DNA of 40,889 nucleotides from CAYVKM01 sp964452045 (GTDB lineage: Bacteria > Calditrichota > Calditrichia > RBG-13-44-9), in NCBI GenBank assembly GCA_964452045.1, contig CAYVKM010000026.1, positions 1 to 40,889 on the forward strand, written 5' to 3'. Each line of letters begins with the position of its first letter. Position 1 is the stretch's first letter. This document shows, in pieces, positions 1-8,932 of this stretch. The notes under the pieces were generated by a model that searched no databases, was not told the origin of the DNA, and worked only from the letters and a program-made list of their open reading frames with translations. The position numbers were made by a program, and so were the translations under genes.

Positions 1-1221
1 GCAGGTAAAGAAGATTCCCAAAAGAAACTGTTCCACCTGGATATTCCCAAAGCCAAACCAAAACACCGGATTTACCTGGATAACAATGCCACCACCCCGG
101 TTGCCGCGGATGTTAAAAAGGCCATGCTTCCTTATCTGGAGACAGTTTACGGCAATCCATCTGCAATTCATGATGTCGGCACTCAGGCCCGCGAAGGTCT
201 GGAGAATGCCCGGCGGCAGGTGGCCAGACTGCTGAATGCCAAACCAAGGAGGATAATTTTTACCGGCGGTGGTTCGGAATCGGATAATCTGGCGATCAAG
301 GGAATCGCTTACGTTTACCGGGAGAAGGGAAATCATATTATCACCAGTTCGATAGAGCACCCCGCCATCCTGAAGACCTGCCAGTTTCTGGAAAAGACCG
401 GCTACCGGGTCACTTACCTCAAGGTGGATAAAGACGGGATCATTCATCCGGAAGAACTCTCCCGGGCCATTACACCGGAAACCATCCTGATCTCCCTGAT
501 GCTGGCCAATAATGAAGTAGGCACCATCCAGCCGATCAAAGAGCTATGCCGGATCGCCCACGAAAAAGGCATTTTGTTCCACACCGACGCGGTTCAGGCT
601 GCCGGAAAGATCAAGATCGACGTGGAGAATCTGGATGTCGATCTCCTGACCATCTCGGGACATAAGTTTCATGGTCCCAAGGGTATTGGTATCCTTTACC
701 TTCGTAAGGGTCTGGAGATAGAGCCGCTGATCCACGGTGGAAAACAGGAGAAAGGTCTGCGGGCCGGGACGGAAAATATGCCAGGAATTATCGGAATCGG
801 TAAAGCCGCCGAGTTGGTGCTGGAGAGTCTGAAGGATAATGAAAGATTAAAACAGCTGCGGGATATGTTAGCGGATGGCATTTACCGGATTATTCCTGAG
901 GCCCGGCTAAATGGGCATCCGGAGCAGCGTTTACCCAATACCCTGAATCTTACCCTGCCCGGTTTGCGGGGCGAATCACTGGTGATTGCCCTGGATCAGC
1001 ACGGGATCTCACTGTCATCCGGTTCAGCCTGCAAATCCGGTTCACCCGATCCCACCCATGTGTTGATCGCCATGGGCCGAAGTGTCGAGGAAGCCCATTG
1101 TTCGGTCCGGTTTTCCCTTTCCCATCAAACCACCCGTAAAGATATCGATATTACCCTGAAAGCGCTGAAGCAGGTTTTGCAGGAGATGGAATCGACCGTT
1201 CGGTTTCTACCATGTAAATAG
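1..1221 (+). CDS. nifS: Cysteine desulfurase, NifS/IscS type (5' end outside the window)
   Basis: This is a PLP-dependent class V aminotransferase-fold enzyme that takes sulfur from L-cysteine as a persulfide, for Fe-S cluster assembly or other thiolation. The open frame enters from the left edge, because the family N-terminal motif YLDNNATTP is encoded at about 77-103, upstream of the first ATG at 124. Visible motifs are the cofactor-contacting GGSESDN segment, the Schiff-base lysine in SGHKFHGPKGIG (codon 664-666) and the mobile-loop catalytic cysteine in SSGSACKSGS (codon 1030-1032), which is typical of group I (NifS/IscS) enzymes. About 24 residues precede YLDNNATTP and the frame is still open, whereas family members normally start a few residues before this motif. 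The protein therefore has an N-terminal extension or fusion partner outside the window. Assignment to NifS rather than IscS is uncertain. Confidence 0.93.
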   Translation, partial: AGKEDSQKKLFHLDIPKAKPKHRIYLDNNATTPVAADVKKAMLPYLETVYGNPSAIHDVGTQAREGLENARRQVARLLNAKPRRIIFTGGGSESDNLAIKGIAYVYREKGNHIITSSIEHPAILKTCQFLEKTGYRVTYLKVDKDGIIHPEELSRAITPETILISLMLANNEVGTIQPIKELCRIAHEKGILFHTDAVQAAGKIKIDVENLDVDLLTISGHKFHGPKGIGILYLRKGLEIEPLIHGGKQEKGLRAGTENMPGIIGIGKAAELVLESLKDNERLKQLRDMLADGIYRIIPEARLNGHPEQRLPNTLNLTLPGLRGESLVIALDQHGISLSSGSACKSGSPDPTHVLIAMGRSVEEAHCSVRFSLSHQTTRKDIDITLKALKQVLQEMESTVRFLPCK

Positions 1222-1233
1222 GTTTTAATTTCT

Positions 1234-1361
1234 GTCATCGCGAGCGCAGCGCGGCGATCCCCTTCCGGTTCTTTCGGATTATCCATCCCTGGGGAGGTAG
1301 TTATTCGCGGAGATTACCTGCCTGCAGCAGGCAAGCTACGCCATCCCTGGCTCGTAAAGAC
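1234..1361. repeat. Composite palindromic intergenic repeat, copy 1
   Basis: This 128-bp imperfect inverted repeat follows the cysteine desulfurase gene. It begins GTCATCGCGA and ends TCGTAAAGAC, so its ends are near-complementary. Internal hairpins include a CCTGCCTGCAGCAGGC-type palindrome at about 1319-1334. The first 26 bases (1234-1259) are the exact reverse complement of 8896-8921 in another copy. The rest of the 1222-1500 gap shows no gene. It may act as a transcription attenuator, or it may simply be a dispersed non-autonomous element. Confidence 0.75.
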
Positions 1362-1500
1362 AATGGCAAGCAACTTTCATAAATAACTGCCAATTCCATT
1401 TAACCGGGTCTTCACCTTTTCTTTCCCGGCTAACCTAAAGTATTTCCTCGAAGTTAACGATGATATAAGGGTTGTTTGATCAGACAAGTGGTAAAGTAAG

Positions 1501-1917
1501 ATGATCAAAATAATCCTTATTCTATACCGGGTTGCAGTTGTGGCCGTACTAGGGCTGGGCTCATTGCTCTATTTTAGTGAATTGTTCTATATTTGCTTTA
1601 TCATGCTGCTGTTGTTTCTGCTCATCGGCTACGGCCTGTGGACCAATAAGCGCTGGACCATGATCCCGATTATAGTGGTTATGATCTTCCTCACCCTGGT
1701 AACCGCTGCCATGACCATCGGCAATATCGCCTGGCCGGAACACCTGATCGTCATGATCGGCCTCGTCTATGTCTTCCTGATGATTCTGGAGGGAGTAACC
1801 CTGGCCTTTGTCGTCTCGGAAGGTCATAAAATGATAATGGATGGCCAATTAACCTCACATTCCAGTGAAAGGTCACAGGATAAAAATTTACTGAGTCCCT
1901 CGGGGTCCTCATCTTAA
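1501..1917 (+). CDS. Small integral membrane protein, unknown function
   Basis: The 138-residue product is almost entirely hydrophobic up to residue 108, consistent with four membrane helices (roughly residues 3-22, 28-46, 53-73 and 81-107). A short polar tail rich in Ser and Lys follows. I do not recognise a family. The start is the first ATG, preceded only by a weak purine stretch (GTAAAGTAAG), so translation may be modest. The gene lies alone on the + strand between the composite repeat and a lipoprotein gene about 30 bases downstream. The shared strand and short gap suggest cotranscription with the lipoprotein. No catalytic or binding motif is visible. Confidence 0.6.
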   Translation: MIKIILILYRVAVVAVLGLGSLLYFSELFYICFIMLLLFLLIGYGLWTNKRWTMIPIIVVMIFLTLVTAAMTIGNIAWPEHLIVMIGLVYVFLMILEGVTLAFVVSEGHKMIMDGQLTSHSSERSQDKNLLSPSGSSS

Positions 1918-1949
1918 GGATAAGATTTTATCTCAAAATGGAGGTAATC

Positions 1950-2786
1950 ATGTTTAAAAGTATCAGAATTTTACTTGCTATGGGTCTGCTTCTCCTTTTG
2001 GTTATAAGCTGTTCCAAAAGCAGCAGTGGTCCAAAGGAAGAACCACCGGCAATTCCACCGGCTTCCTCATTTATTATGGACTTCTCCGATTTTACCGGAC
2101 CGGATACTACCGGTATGATGCCGGAGAGCGGCATCCCGAATGAATTTATCCTGACCTATCAGAACTGGGGATGGGCTTATACCAATGTAGTGGTTTGGAA
2201 TACTGTTCTCACTGTAACCCTGGTTGTTCCAGTGGCGGCATTTATGGAATCGTTCAAGCATGAGCCCAGCCAGCAGTCCAATGGCAAGTGGCTCTGGTCC
2301 TATTCCTTTACGGCGCTCAACAGCAACTACACCGCCAAATTGTACGGTTCGGTTTCCAATGATGGCACGGAGTGGGAGATGTACATCACTAAGGAGGGAG
2401 TGTATGAAGATTTCCTCTGGTACGAGGGGGGTGCCGATTTGCCCAGAACGCACGGCACCTGGACGGTGTATGCCAATCCCGATAACGCTACCCCATTCCT
2501 CTCTATTGAGTGGAACCGGGATGTGAACGTCGGTACCGCCGATATTACCTATACCAATATCATCCCCAGTGTGCAGAATAACGGGGATTATATTTCCTAC
2601 GGCCTGGTTGGTGATGCTACCTACGATGCCTTTTATCAGATCTATCAGAAGGGTGAAGATCATCTGGTGGAAATTGAATGGAACCGGCAGATCATGTATG
2701 GGCGAATCAAGGATTTGATTCATTTCGAAGACGAAGAATGGCATTGCTGGGATGAACATCTGGAGGATATTGATTGTCCCAATTAA
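1950..2786 (+). CDS. Predicted lipoprotein, unknown function
   Basis: The start is placed at the ATG at 1950 because a GGAGG element sits five bases upstream (1940-1944). An in-frame ATG at 1938 would overlap that site. The 278-residue product begins with a basic residue, a Leu-rich helix and the lipobox VISC, so it should be cleaved by signal peptidase II and lipidated at the Cys. A Ser/Pro linker follows. The mature part is rich in aromatic residues and beta-prone strands (WNR occurs twice, in SIEWNRDVN and VEIEWNRQI), ending in an acidic tail with two Cys. I recognise no domain. It may be an outer-membrane-associated beta-sandwich, but that is inference. It sits between a small membrane protein and a large envelope protein on the same strand. 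Confidence 0.75.
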   Translation: MFKSIRILLAMGLLLLLVISCSKSSSGPKEEPPAIPPASSFIMDFSDFTGPDTTGMMPESGIPNEFILTYQNWGWAYTNVVVWNTVLTVTLVVPVAAFMESFKHEPSQQSNGKWLWSYSFTALNSNYTAKLYGSVSNDGTEWEMYITKEGVYEDFLWYEGGADLPRTHGTWTVYANPDNATPFLSIEWNRDVNVGTADITYTNIIPSVQNNGDYISYGLVGDATYDAFYQIYQKGEDHLVEIEWNRQIMYGRIKDLIHFEDEEWHCWDEHLEDIDCPN

Positions 2787-2827
2787 CAGGTTATCGCAAA
2801 CAGAAAACGGTTCGGGATGAGGAAAAT

Positions 2828-2854
2828 ACAGGCGGGTTTGCATGGCCCGCCTGT
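2828..2854 (+). terminator. Hairpin after the lipoprotein gene, possible terminator
   Basis: A perfect 9-bp stem (ACAGGCGGG paired with CCCGCCTGT) closes a 9-base loop 42 bases after the lipoprotein stop codon. It is G+C-rich but lacks a downstream T run, so it could be a processing or partial termination site rather than a strong intrinsic terminator. The rest of the 2787-3034 gap is AT-rich and probably holds the promoter of the next gene. Confidence 0.45.
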
Positions 2855-3034
2855 CTCATTAAAAACAGATTTGAGAAAAAGAGAAAATCAGGAAAATGAA
2901 CAGCCACATTTACCTTTTAAATTTTTCTGACATTAATGGATAGAATGAATCGAAATGCATTCATTTTAAGTGAATCAAAAAACCGGAAAAACGTGACAGG
3001 GAAAATGTCAGAAAATTTCAAAGGAGGAAAGATC

Positions 3035-5584
3035 ATGAAAAAAGCGCACTGCAGTATTATCGTGTTAAGTCTGTTTCTTGCAATGGGATTATTCTTTGTT
3101 ATTCAGGCACAGGAAGCGGCGAATCCGAAAGGCGAGCTCACCATTCCCTGGGATGAATTCAAAAAACTGCTCAACCTAGATGCCGATGACATCGTCTTGC
3201 CCATGGAAACCTTCCAGAAACTGGTGCTGCAAACCGGGGTGAAAACGATTCCCGCTTACAGCATGAAGGAAGGAAATGTGATTCTGAAGCGGGCGGAGTT
3301 CAAAAAACTGGTGGACCAGATGAAGCCGCCGGTGGGACCGGATATCCAGGTGCCCTTCGATTACCTGATTACCAAAGCGATGTATTCCGGAAAAATGGGG
3401 CGGCAGAATACCGCCTTCACCGGGACCTTAACAGTGCATGTACTTAAGAAAGATAGTTATCTGAAAATTCCGGTGCTGCCCCAGAATATTGCCCTGGAGG
3501 ATATCCGGGTGAATGGCAAACCGGCACTGGTGGTGAGTGAAAACGGCTATCACCAGGTGGTGCTTTCCCAGCCGGGGGAATATACCGTGGCAGTGAGCTT
3601 CTCCATGATCTCGTCCCTGGAGAAGGGTCCGCACAAACTGGATCTGAATATTCAGCAAACCCCTATCACCGTCCTGAATATGGAATTGCCGCTGAAGGAT
3701 ATCGATGTGGAGATTCCCCAGGCGCAGCAGATTTCTACCCGGACGGCGGATAACCGGACGCTGGTATCTGCGGTAATCACACCCGGAAGGTATCTAAGTA
3801 TCCAGTGGCGCAAAAAGCTGGCAGTAACCGAAAAAATTCCGGCCAAATTGTACAGCGAGGTATACCATCTCATCTCCATTGAAGATGATGTGCTGAAGGT
3901 GAATTCGGATATCAATTACAACATTCTGCACAGTGAAGTGGATGGCGTGCAGCTGGCGGTTCCGGACAATATGAATGTCCTTTCGATTTCCGGCGATGGC
4001 GTGGGTGAGTGGCAGGAATTGACCCGGAATGAACAGCGCTATATCATGATCCCCTTTACCTATGGTAAAAAAGGGAGTGTCTGGATCAATGTGCAGGCAG
4101 AAGTTCCCCTGACGGAGTCCGGGAAGGCTACCGCTTTTACCGGTTTTCAGGTGCTGGAAACGGTGCGTGAAACCGGTTATGTGGGCATTGCTCTCAATAC
4201 CAGTGCCGAGGTTATAGTGAGCGAGAATGAGGGGATGGAAAAGGCTGCCCCGCAAAAACTGCCGGTGCAGTTAATTAACAAATCCGCCAAGCCTTTGATC
4301 ATGGGTTTCAAATATCTGAAGCATCCCTTCTCACTGGTGCTGGATGTAAACAAGCATGAGAAAATTGCCGTACCGGTGGCTACCATTAACTCGGCCAATA
4401 TTGTTACCCTGTTTACCGAGGATGGTAAAGTGGTGCACCGGATGATTTACCAGGTGCGGAACAGCGCCAAGCAGTTCCTGGAGATACGGCTGCCGGAAGG
4501 CGCTGATGTCTGGAGTGTTTTTGTGGATAACCAGCCGGTGGAATCTTCCCTGAACCAACAGCATAATTTACTGATTCCGCTTATCCGCTCCCGTTCGGTA
4601 AACAACCAGCTGGAGACCTTCCCGGTGGAAGTGATCCTGGCCCTGGCGGAAGAACGCTTCGCCTCTGCCGGAAAGAAATCATCCCTGCTACCGGCGGTAG
4701 ATTTGCTGGTCAGCCAGATCATCTGGTCGGTGTATTTACCCAACGATTACGGTTTTAACTATTTTACCAGCACCCTGGAAAAGGAAGAGATGATCCGGGG
4801 GGTCAACATTTTCTCTAACGTCCAGCGCCGCTACGACCAGAAGGCCATGAAAAAACTGGCTATCGGGCAGGGGCAGGAGCTACCCATGGCGGCCAGCGAT
4901 GAGCTGGATGAAGCCTATAAAGGGAAGGATGCCCGTAGCCGGTTTAAGAATATTCCTATGGAGGAAAAAGAACTCACCAGCCAGATGGCAGCGGAAATGT
5001 CTTTCAGTGGTCGCCTGGAAGGCGTAGCCAATCAGGTGGTAGCGGGAGGTACCGCTTCCGGCAGCATGGGCACCGGCGTCCTGCCGATCATGATCCGGAT
5101 TCCCACCAGCGGACAGGTTTACCGTTTCGCCCGCACCATTGTCAAACCGGAGGATCCGCTCACCTTCAGCGTGGTTTATACCCAGCTCTGGCTCACCAGC
5201 CTGCTGAAATGGGTAATTTTTATCGTGCTGGTTCTGATCGTTTATATCTTGATCCGCAGGCAGACCGGTTTTTGGAAATGGATAAAGAAACAGTACGGGA
5301 AGATGAAGGAATTTTATAAGAAGCATGAAACCACCATCCGTCAGATGGCCCGCTCCCGAATGACGCCATTTGTCCTGCTGGGACTTATCTTTATCTTCTG
5401 GACCGTGTCCGGTCTGTTCACCCTGATTCTGTTATTCCTGTTCTGGGTAAGCGTGGTTTACCAGGTGCTCAACTTCCGGCGTAAGAAAAAAGAAGTGGCG
5501 GTGGCTGAGCCGGAGATGATTGTGGATGAAACCGAGAAAAGGAAGCGAAAACCAGGGAAAAAAAATCCTCCCGCTGATAAATAA
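3035..5584 (+). CDS. Large membrane-anchored envelope protein, unknown function (849 aa)
   Basis: The start is set at the ATG at 3035 because a near-perfect AAAGGAGG lies upstream (3020-3027). The frame itself is open from 2936. The product begins with a Sec signal peptide ending near VIQAQEA. About 700 residues of predicted beta-rich extracytoplasmic sequence follow, then two hydrophobic segments (about 720-741 and 778-812) separated by a basic cytoplasmic loop, and a Lys/Arg-rich tail. Two short similar motifs (DEFKKLLNL and AEFKKLVDQ) occur near the N-terminus. A Gly-rich strand with GVLPIMIRIPTSGQ immediately precedes the membrane. I do not recognise a named family. The topology suggests a large periplasmic module fixed in the inner membrane by its C-terminus. 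It is followed by a strong hairpin and convergent genes, so it ends its transcription unit. Confidence 0.85.
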   Translation: MKKAHCSIIVLSLFLAMGLFFVIQAQEAANPKGELTIPWDEFKKLLNLDADDIVLPMETFQKLVLQTGVKTIPAYSMKEGNVILKRAEFKKLVDQMKPPVGPDIQVPFDYLITKAMYSGKMGRQNTAFTGTLTVHVLKKDSYLKIPVLPQNIALEDIRVNGKPALVVSENGYHQVVLSQPGEYTVAVSFSMISSLEKGPHKLDLNIQQTPITVLNMELPLKDIDVEIPQAQQISTRTADNRTLVSAVITPGRYLSIQWRKKLAVTEKIPAKLYSEVYHLISIEDDVLKVNSDINYNILHSEVDGVQLAVPDNMNVLSISGDGVGEWQELTRNEQRYIMIPFTYGKKGSVWINVQAEVPLTESGKATAFTGFQVLETVRETGYVGIALNTSAEVIVSENEGMEKAAPQKLPVQLINKSAKPLIMGFKYLKHPFSLVLDVNKHEKIAVPVATINSANIVTLFTEDGKVVHRMIYQVRNSAKQFLEIRLPEGADVWSVFVDNQPVESSLNQQHNLLIPLIRSRSVNNQLETFPVEVILALAEERFASAGKKSSLLPAVDLLVSQIIWSVYLPNDYGFNYFTSTLEKEEMIRGVNIFSNVQRRYDQKAMKKLAIGQGQELPMAASDELDEAYKGKDARSRFKNIPMEEKELTSQMAAEMSFSGRLEGVANQVVAGGTASGSMGTGVLPIMIRIPTSGQVYRFARTIVKPEDPLTFSVVYTQLWLTSLLKWVIFIVLVLIVYILIRRQTGFWKWIKKQYGKMKEFYKKHETTIRQMARSRMTPFVLLGLIFIFWTVSGLFTLILLFLFWVSVVYQVLNFRRKKKEVAVAEPEMIVDETEKRKRKPGKKNPPADK

Positions 5585-5610
5585 TTAAAATATTCAGATA
5601 TTTTATGATA

Positions 5611-5641
5611 ACCTCCCGAAGGTTATAAACCTTCGGGAGGT
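5611..5641. terminator. Long perfect hairpin between convergent genes
   Basis: A perfect 14-bp stem (ACCTCCCGAAGGTT and its complement) encloses an ATA loop, exactly between the convergent envelope-protein and M16 peptidase genes. It can fold on either transcript and probably acts as a bidirectional terminator, although neither side has a long uninterrupted T run. The same shape could belong to a dispersed REP-type palindrome. Confidence 0.6.
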
Positions 5642-5653
5642 AGGGTTGAATAT

Positions 5654-7192
5654 CTATTTAAATGTGTCAGCCGATTTCACAATCTTCACACTCTTTACAT
5701 TCAGCGGATATTTCGCAACAATCTCGTCAGTTTTGAGCACTTCTTCCGGCAAGCCTGCTTTAACAATATTGGAATAACTCATGGGTGAGGGTAGGTTCTT
5801 GCGCAAACTCTCGGCCAACGGCTCTGCCTCGCTAGTATCCGTAACAATGGTGACAAACATGTTATTGGTCTGCCAGTATTTTTTGATGGCTTTGTTCACA
5901 TCCTCCCGAGTCAGCCCGGCCAGCAGGGCATCCAGTTCATTGATGTAATCCGTGCGACCATAGAAACGGGAATCCATCAGATAACCCAGCCGGTCTGCCG
6001 GCGTCTGCACGTAGAGTTTGATATAACTGCGCAGGAAAGTGCGGGTGGATTCGAAATCGTATTCCGAGAGGCCGTCTTTTACCAGTTTGTCCCGTTGATA
6101 TACCGCCATGCGTAAAGCAAAGTGGGCATGCCCGATGGAAAGATCGGATAGTTCCTCATACTGCTGCCGGAGCTGACTGGCAATCTGTACCGGGCGAATC
6201 CAGATGGAAAAATAGTTGGAATGTCGCGGGACACCCGGTGGGGGCAGCATATTCTGACCGCCATTCTCGTACCATTCGATATAGGAGTAATCCCCATAAT
6301 TCATGGAGCGTTTCTGGCGGATTTCCTGGTAGAGCTTGGAATAGGATTTCCGGTGCTCACCCAGGTAAGAATTGGCCACCATCAGGGCAGCAAAATCGTC
6401 ATCGGCCCGGGTAATATTCAACGGGAAGCCAGTGAAAATGGCCGAACCGAAAGCACCATCTTTGGCAACAATCTCCACCTGGACACCATCGGGAGAGTTG
6501 GCTTTTCCCGGTTTGGGAATATTGGGCTGAACATCGGACAGTTTCTGCATATCGGTTTGCAATTGCTTCAGAAATTCCGGCTGGTAATTACCGGCAACAC
6601 CGATCATCAGGTTATTTTTGGTGAAGAAGTTTTTATACTGACTTTTTATATCCTCCAGGGTGATCGCCGCTACACTGGCACTCTTTCCCTGTTTCATATA
6701 CTGATAATTGGTTCCCCGGAAGAGTAAATCTTCCAGCGCTTTCTTGCTGTATTCTTCATCCGATGATGCCCGGATCACCTGGTCCACATAGTTTTGCTGA
6801 TTTACCTTCACCCGCTGAAAATCTTCTTCAGTGAAGGAAGGGGTAAGCATCAGTCCGGTGATAATGGGATAGAATTTTTCCAGAAAATCCTTATGAACCT
6901 CAAAAGTGAAGATGGTGACTTCCTTATCGGTGGTCACGAAATAATTGGCAGCCATGGGATAAATAAAATCCTGGATCTGGCTGAAGGTCATGTCCTTAGT
7001 CCCGCCCTGGGTGATCAGGTTGGCGGTCAGGTAGGTTAATCCTTCCTTACCGGCCGGATCGGAAATAGAACCGTTGCGGAACATCAGCTTGATAACCACT
7101 TTATTCGAATTGGCGAGTTTTAATTCCACGGTATTTTGTCCGTAACTGAATGTCGATAACATGAATATGAAAAGTATGATGAGTTGTTTCAT
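5654..7192 (-). CDS. M16 peptidase family protein, non-catalytic partner subunit
   Basis: This 512-residue protein has a Sec signal peptide (MKQLIILFIFMLSTFSYGQ) and an M16-like two-domain body. At the place where M16 enzymes carry the zinc motif HxxEH it reads KEGLTYLTANLI, so it cannot bind catalytic zinc in the usual way. The C-terminal half keeps the Arg/Tyr-containing region typical of M16 substrate-binding domains (around FLRSYIKLYVQTPADRLGY). M16B proteases often work as heterodimers of a catalytic and a non-catalytic chain, as in mitochondrial processing peptidase, and the upstream gene supplies the catalytic chain. The two genes overlap by ATGA (start codon 7190-7192), with a strong AGGAGGTG site, which indicates translational coupling and a fixed subunit ratio. 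The predicted location is the periplasm. Confidence 0.88.
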   Translation of the reverse strand: MKQLIILFIFMLSTFSYGQNTVELKLANSNKVVIKLMFRNGSISDPAGKEGLTYLTANLITQGGTKDMTFSQIQDFIYPMAANYFVTTDKEVTIFTFEVHKDFLEKFYPIITGLMLTPSFTEEDFQRVKVNQQNYVDQVIRASSDEEYSKKALEDLLFRGTNYQYMKQGKSASVAAITLEDIKSQYKNFFTKNNLMIGVAGNYQPEFLKQLQTDMQKLSDVQPNIPKPGKANSPDGVQVEIVAKDGAFGSAIFTGFPLNITRADDDFAALMVANSYLGEHRKSYSKLYQEIRQKRSMNYGDYSYIEWYENGGQNMLPPPGVPRHSNYFSIWIRPVQIASQLRQQYEELSDLSIGHAHFALRMAVYQRDKLVKDGLSEYDFESTRTFLRSYIKLYVQTPADRLGYLMDSRFYGRTDYINELDALLAGLTREDVNKAIKKYWQTNNMFVTIVTDTSEAEPLAESLRKNLPSPMSYSNIVKAGLPEEVLKTDEIVAKYPLNVKSVKIVKSADTFK

Positions 7193-8538
7193 TGGACACC
7201 TCCTTCTGCATCTTCGCTGATGGTTGCCACGGTCAATCCGGTGGGGATAAAATATTTGGCAGCGATGGCTTTCACATCATCCACCGTTACCTTGTCGTAA
7301 AGATCGTACACCCGGTTGATGGTCTCCGGATCCCCGGTAAGGGCGATATAGTGACAGAGGGTATTGGCAATGGCATCGGGATTATCAATGCGCATGGCGA
7401 AGCTGTACTTCAGATTGGATTTGGTATCCGCCAGCAGTTTCTCGTCCACCCTGTTGGTCTGTACATTTTGGAGGGCCTTTGCAATTTCATCCTTCACATA
7501 CTGCAGATCTTCTTTTTTGATCAGAGATGCCTGGATGTTAAACAGATTGGGATCTTTGGAATCGAATGCGCCGCCCCCGATAAAACGGGCTTTCTGTTCT
7601 TCGATAACCAGTTTTTTGTATAGATCCGAATTTTCCGAAAAAAGCATGGAGGAAATTATATCCAGTGTTGGCATATCGATTTTGGTATCACTGAAAGCCG
7701 GGCCTTTGTAACTCAGTAACAGGAAAGGCGGAATGCTGCCATTCTGCAGGTGAAAATAACGGGTTGCTTCCTGTTCGGGTTCGGTGGGAATGTCCGCTTT
7801 ATAATTTCCTTTCTCCCAGTCACCAAAATATTTGACCGCCAGATTTTTTACCGAATCCGGTTTTACATCCCCGACCACCACAATGGTGGAATACTCGGGA
7901 CGATAAAACCGCTTAAAGAATTTCCGGGAATAATCATACTGGTTGGGCATATCCACGACATCTTCGAAGAATCCCATGGTGGTGTGTTTGTAAGTGTGCA
8001 CATCAAAAGCAGTATTCATCACACCTTCGAAAAGTTGCTGGTAAGGACTGGCGTAATTTTTGGTATACTCACCTTTCACGGCGCCCGCTTCCACTTTAAA
8101 ATCGGCTTCGGAATAGTTCAGATTTTTGAATCTGTCCGATTCAATTTTGAACATCACATCCAGTTTCTCGGCATTACCGGTCATGTGGTAGATGGTCCGG
8201 TCGTTGGAGGTGTTGGCATTGGCCGATGCCCCGGTCGATTTAATGATCTCCCGGTATTTTTCCTGGGGATATTTATCCGTCCCGCGGAACATCATGTGTT
8301 CAAAGAAGTGGGCGAATCCGGTGACGCCCTTTTCCACTTCATTGCGGGATCCGGTGCTTACCACAACATAAAATGATGCCAGACCGGGACTATCGAATGG
8401 CACCACCACTACCTTCAGATCGTTATCCAGTTTGTACTGATAGATCTGATAGGGTAAAATTTTCTCCGCCCGGCTCCCGGTGACGGCCATTGCCACCAGA
8501 GCGACAGAGAAAAATAAGAGAAATACAGTAAATCTCAT
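7189..8538 (-). CDS. M16 zinc peptidase, catalytic subunit
   Basis: The 449-residue protein starts with a signal peptide (MRFTVFLLFFSVALVAMAV) behind a GAGAGGAG ribosome binding site. It carries the inverted zinc motif HFFEH in GFAHFFEHMMFRGT, followed by the downstream Glu of the M16 site in GAVKGEYTK about 75 residues later. The SNDRTIYHMT strand after the zinc motif is also typical. Known M16B enzymes clip peptides and small unfolded proteins inside a clamshell made with a second homologous chain, here encoded immediately downstream with a 4-base overlap. The pair is probably a periplasmic peptidase involved in protein or peptide turnover. The substrate cannot be read from sequence. A small hairpin (8587-8604) lies upstream of the start. 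Confidence 0.92.
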   Translation of the reverse strand: MRFTVFLLFFSVALVAMAVTGSRAEKILPYQIYQYKLDNDLKVVVVPFDSPGLASFYVVVSTGSRNEVEKGVTGFAHFFEHMMFRGTDKYPQEKYREIIKSTGASANANTSNDRTIYHMTGNAEKLDVMFKIESDRFKNLNYSEADFKVEAGAVKGEYTKNYASPYQQLFEGVMNTAFDVHTYKHTTMGFFEDVVDMPNQYDYSRKFFKRFYRPEYSTIVVVGDVKPDSVKNLAVKYFGDWEKGNYKADIPTEPEQEATRYFHLQNGSIPPFLLLSYKGPAFSDTKIDMPTLDIISSMLFSENSDLYKKLVIEEQKARFIGGGAFDSKDPNLFNIQASLIKKEDLQYVKDEIAKALQNVQTNRVDEKLLADTKSNLKYSFAMRIDNPDAIANTLCHYIALTGDPETINRVYDLYDKVTVDDVKAIAAKYFIPTGLTVATISEDAEGGVQ

Positions 8539-8669
8539 GGGGCTCCTCTCTGATTTAATTAAACTTGGGATTTGCTGTTGAAAACATGCGTCTTATTAGA
8601 CGCACAAGGCCGGAAAAGGTTGCAAAACAAGCTGGTTTTTTCCAATGGATTTGTAATAAATCAAAACCA

Positions 8670-8800
8670 GTCATTACGATCCCGCAGCTGCGGGTGAAGT
8701 AATCTCCGCGTTTGGGTGGATCCCATGGAAGGATTATGCCTATTATAGTATCGGAAGGAGATTGCCACATTCCTGGCTTGCGCCAGGAATTCGCAATGAC
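8670..8800. repeat. Composite palindromic intergenic repeat, copy 2
   Basis: This 131-bp imperfect inverted repeat has outer ends GTCATTACGA and TCGCAATGAC and inner arms GAAGTAATCTCC and GGAGATTGCC that can pair. Each arm carries its own small hairpin (CCCGCAGCTGCGGG, and TGGCTTGCGCCA). It is the first of three tandem copies filling the gap between the M16 pair and pgm (8539-9193). No gene is credible in this gap. Confidence 0.75.
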
Positions 8801-8811
8801 TTAGTTTGTAT

Positions 8812-8921
8812 GTCTTTACGAGATAGGGAAGTCGAAATAATCATCGCGTTTAGGTGAGTTCCAGGGAGGAATAATTCTGAAAGAACAGGAAGGGAGATCG
8901 CCGCGCTGCGCTCGCGATGAC
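8812..8921. repeat. Composite palindromic intergenic repeat, copy 3
   Basis: This 110-bp copy starts GTCTTTACGA and ends CGCGATGAC. Its last 26 bases match the first 26 bases of copy 1 (1234-1259) perfectly in inverted orientation. It lies 11 bp after copy 2 and 11 bp before copy 4. Confidence 0.72.
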
Positions 8922-8932
8922 CTGGTCTGACT

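Noticed and set aside
1371..1387. TGGCA-N7-TTCAT as a sigma-54 promoter before the small membrane protein gene
   Set aside because: The -12 element lacks the required GC dinucleotide and the match is limited to the -24 half.
2067..2843. 258-residue open frame antisense to the lipoprotein gene
   Set aside because: The + strand frame has a signal peptide, a lipobox and a good ribosome binding site. The antisense frame has none and its composition is typical of a shadow frame.
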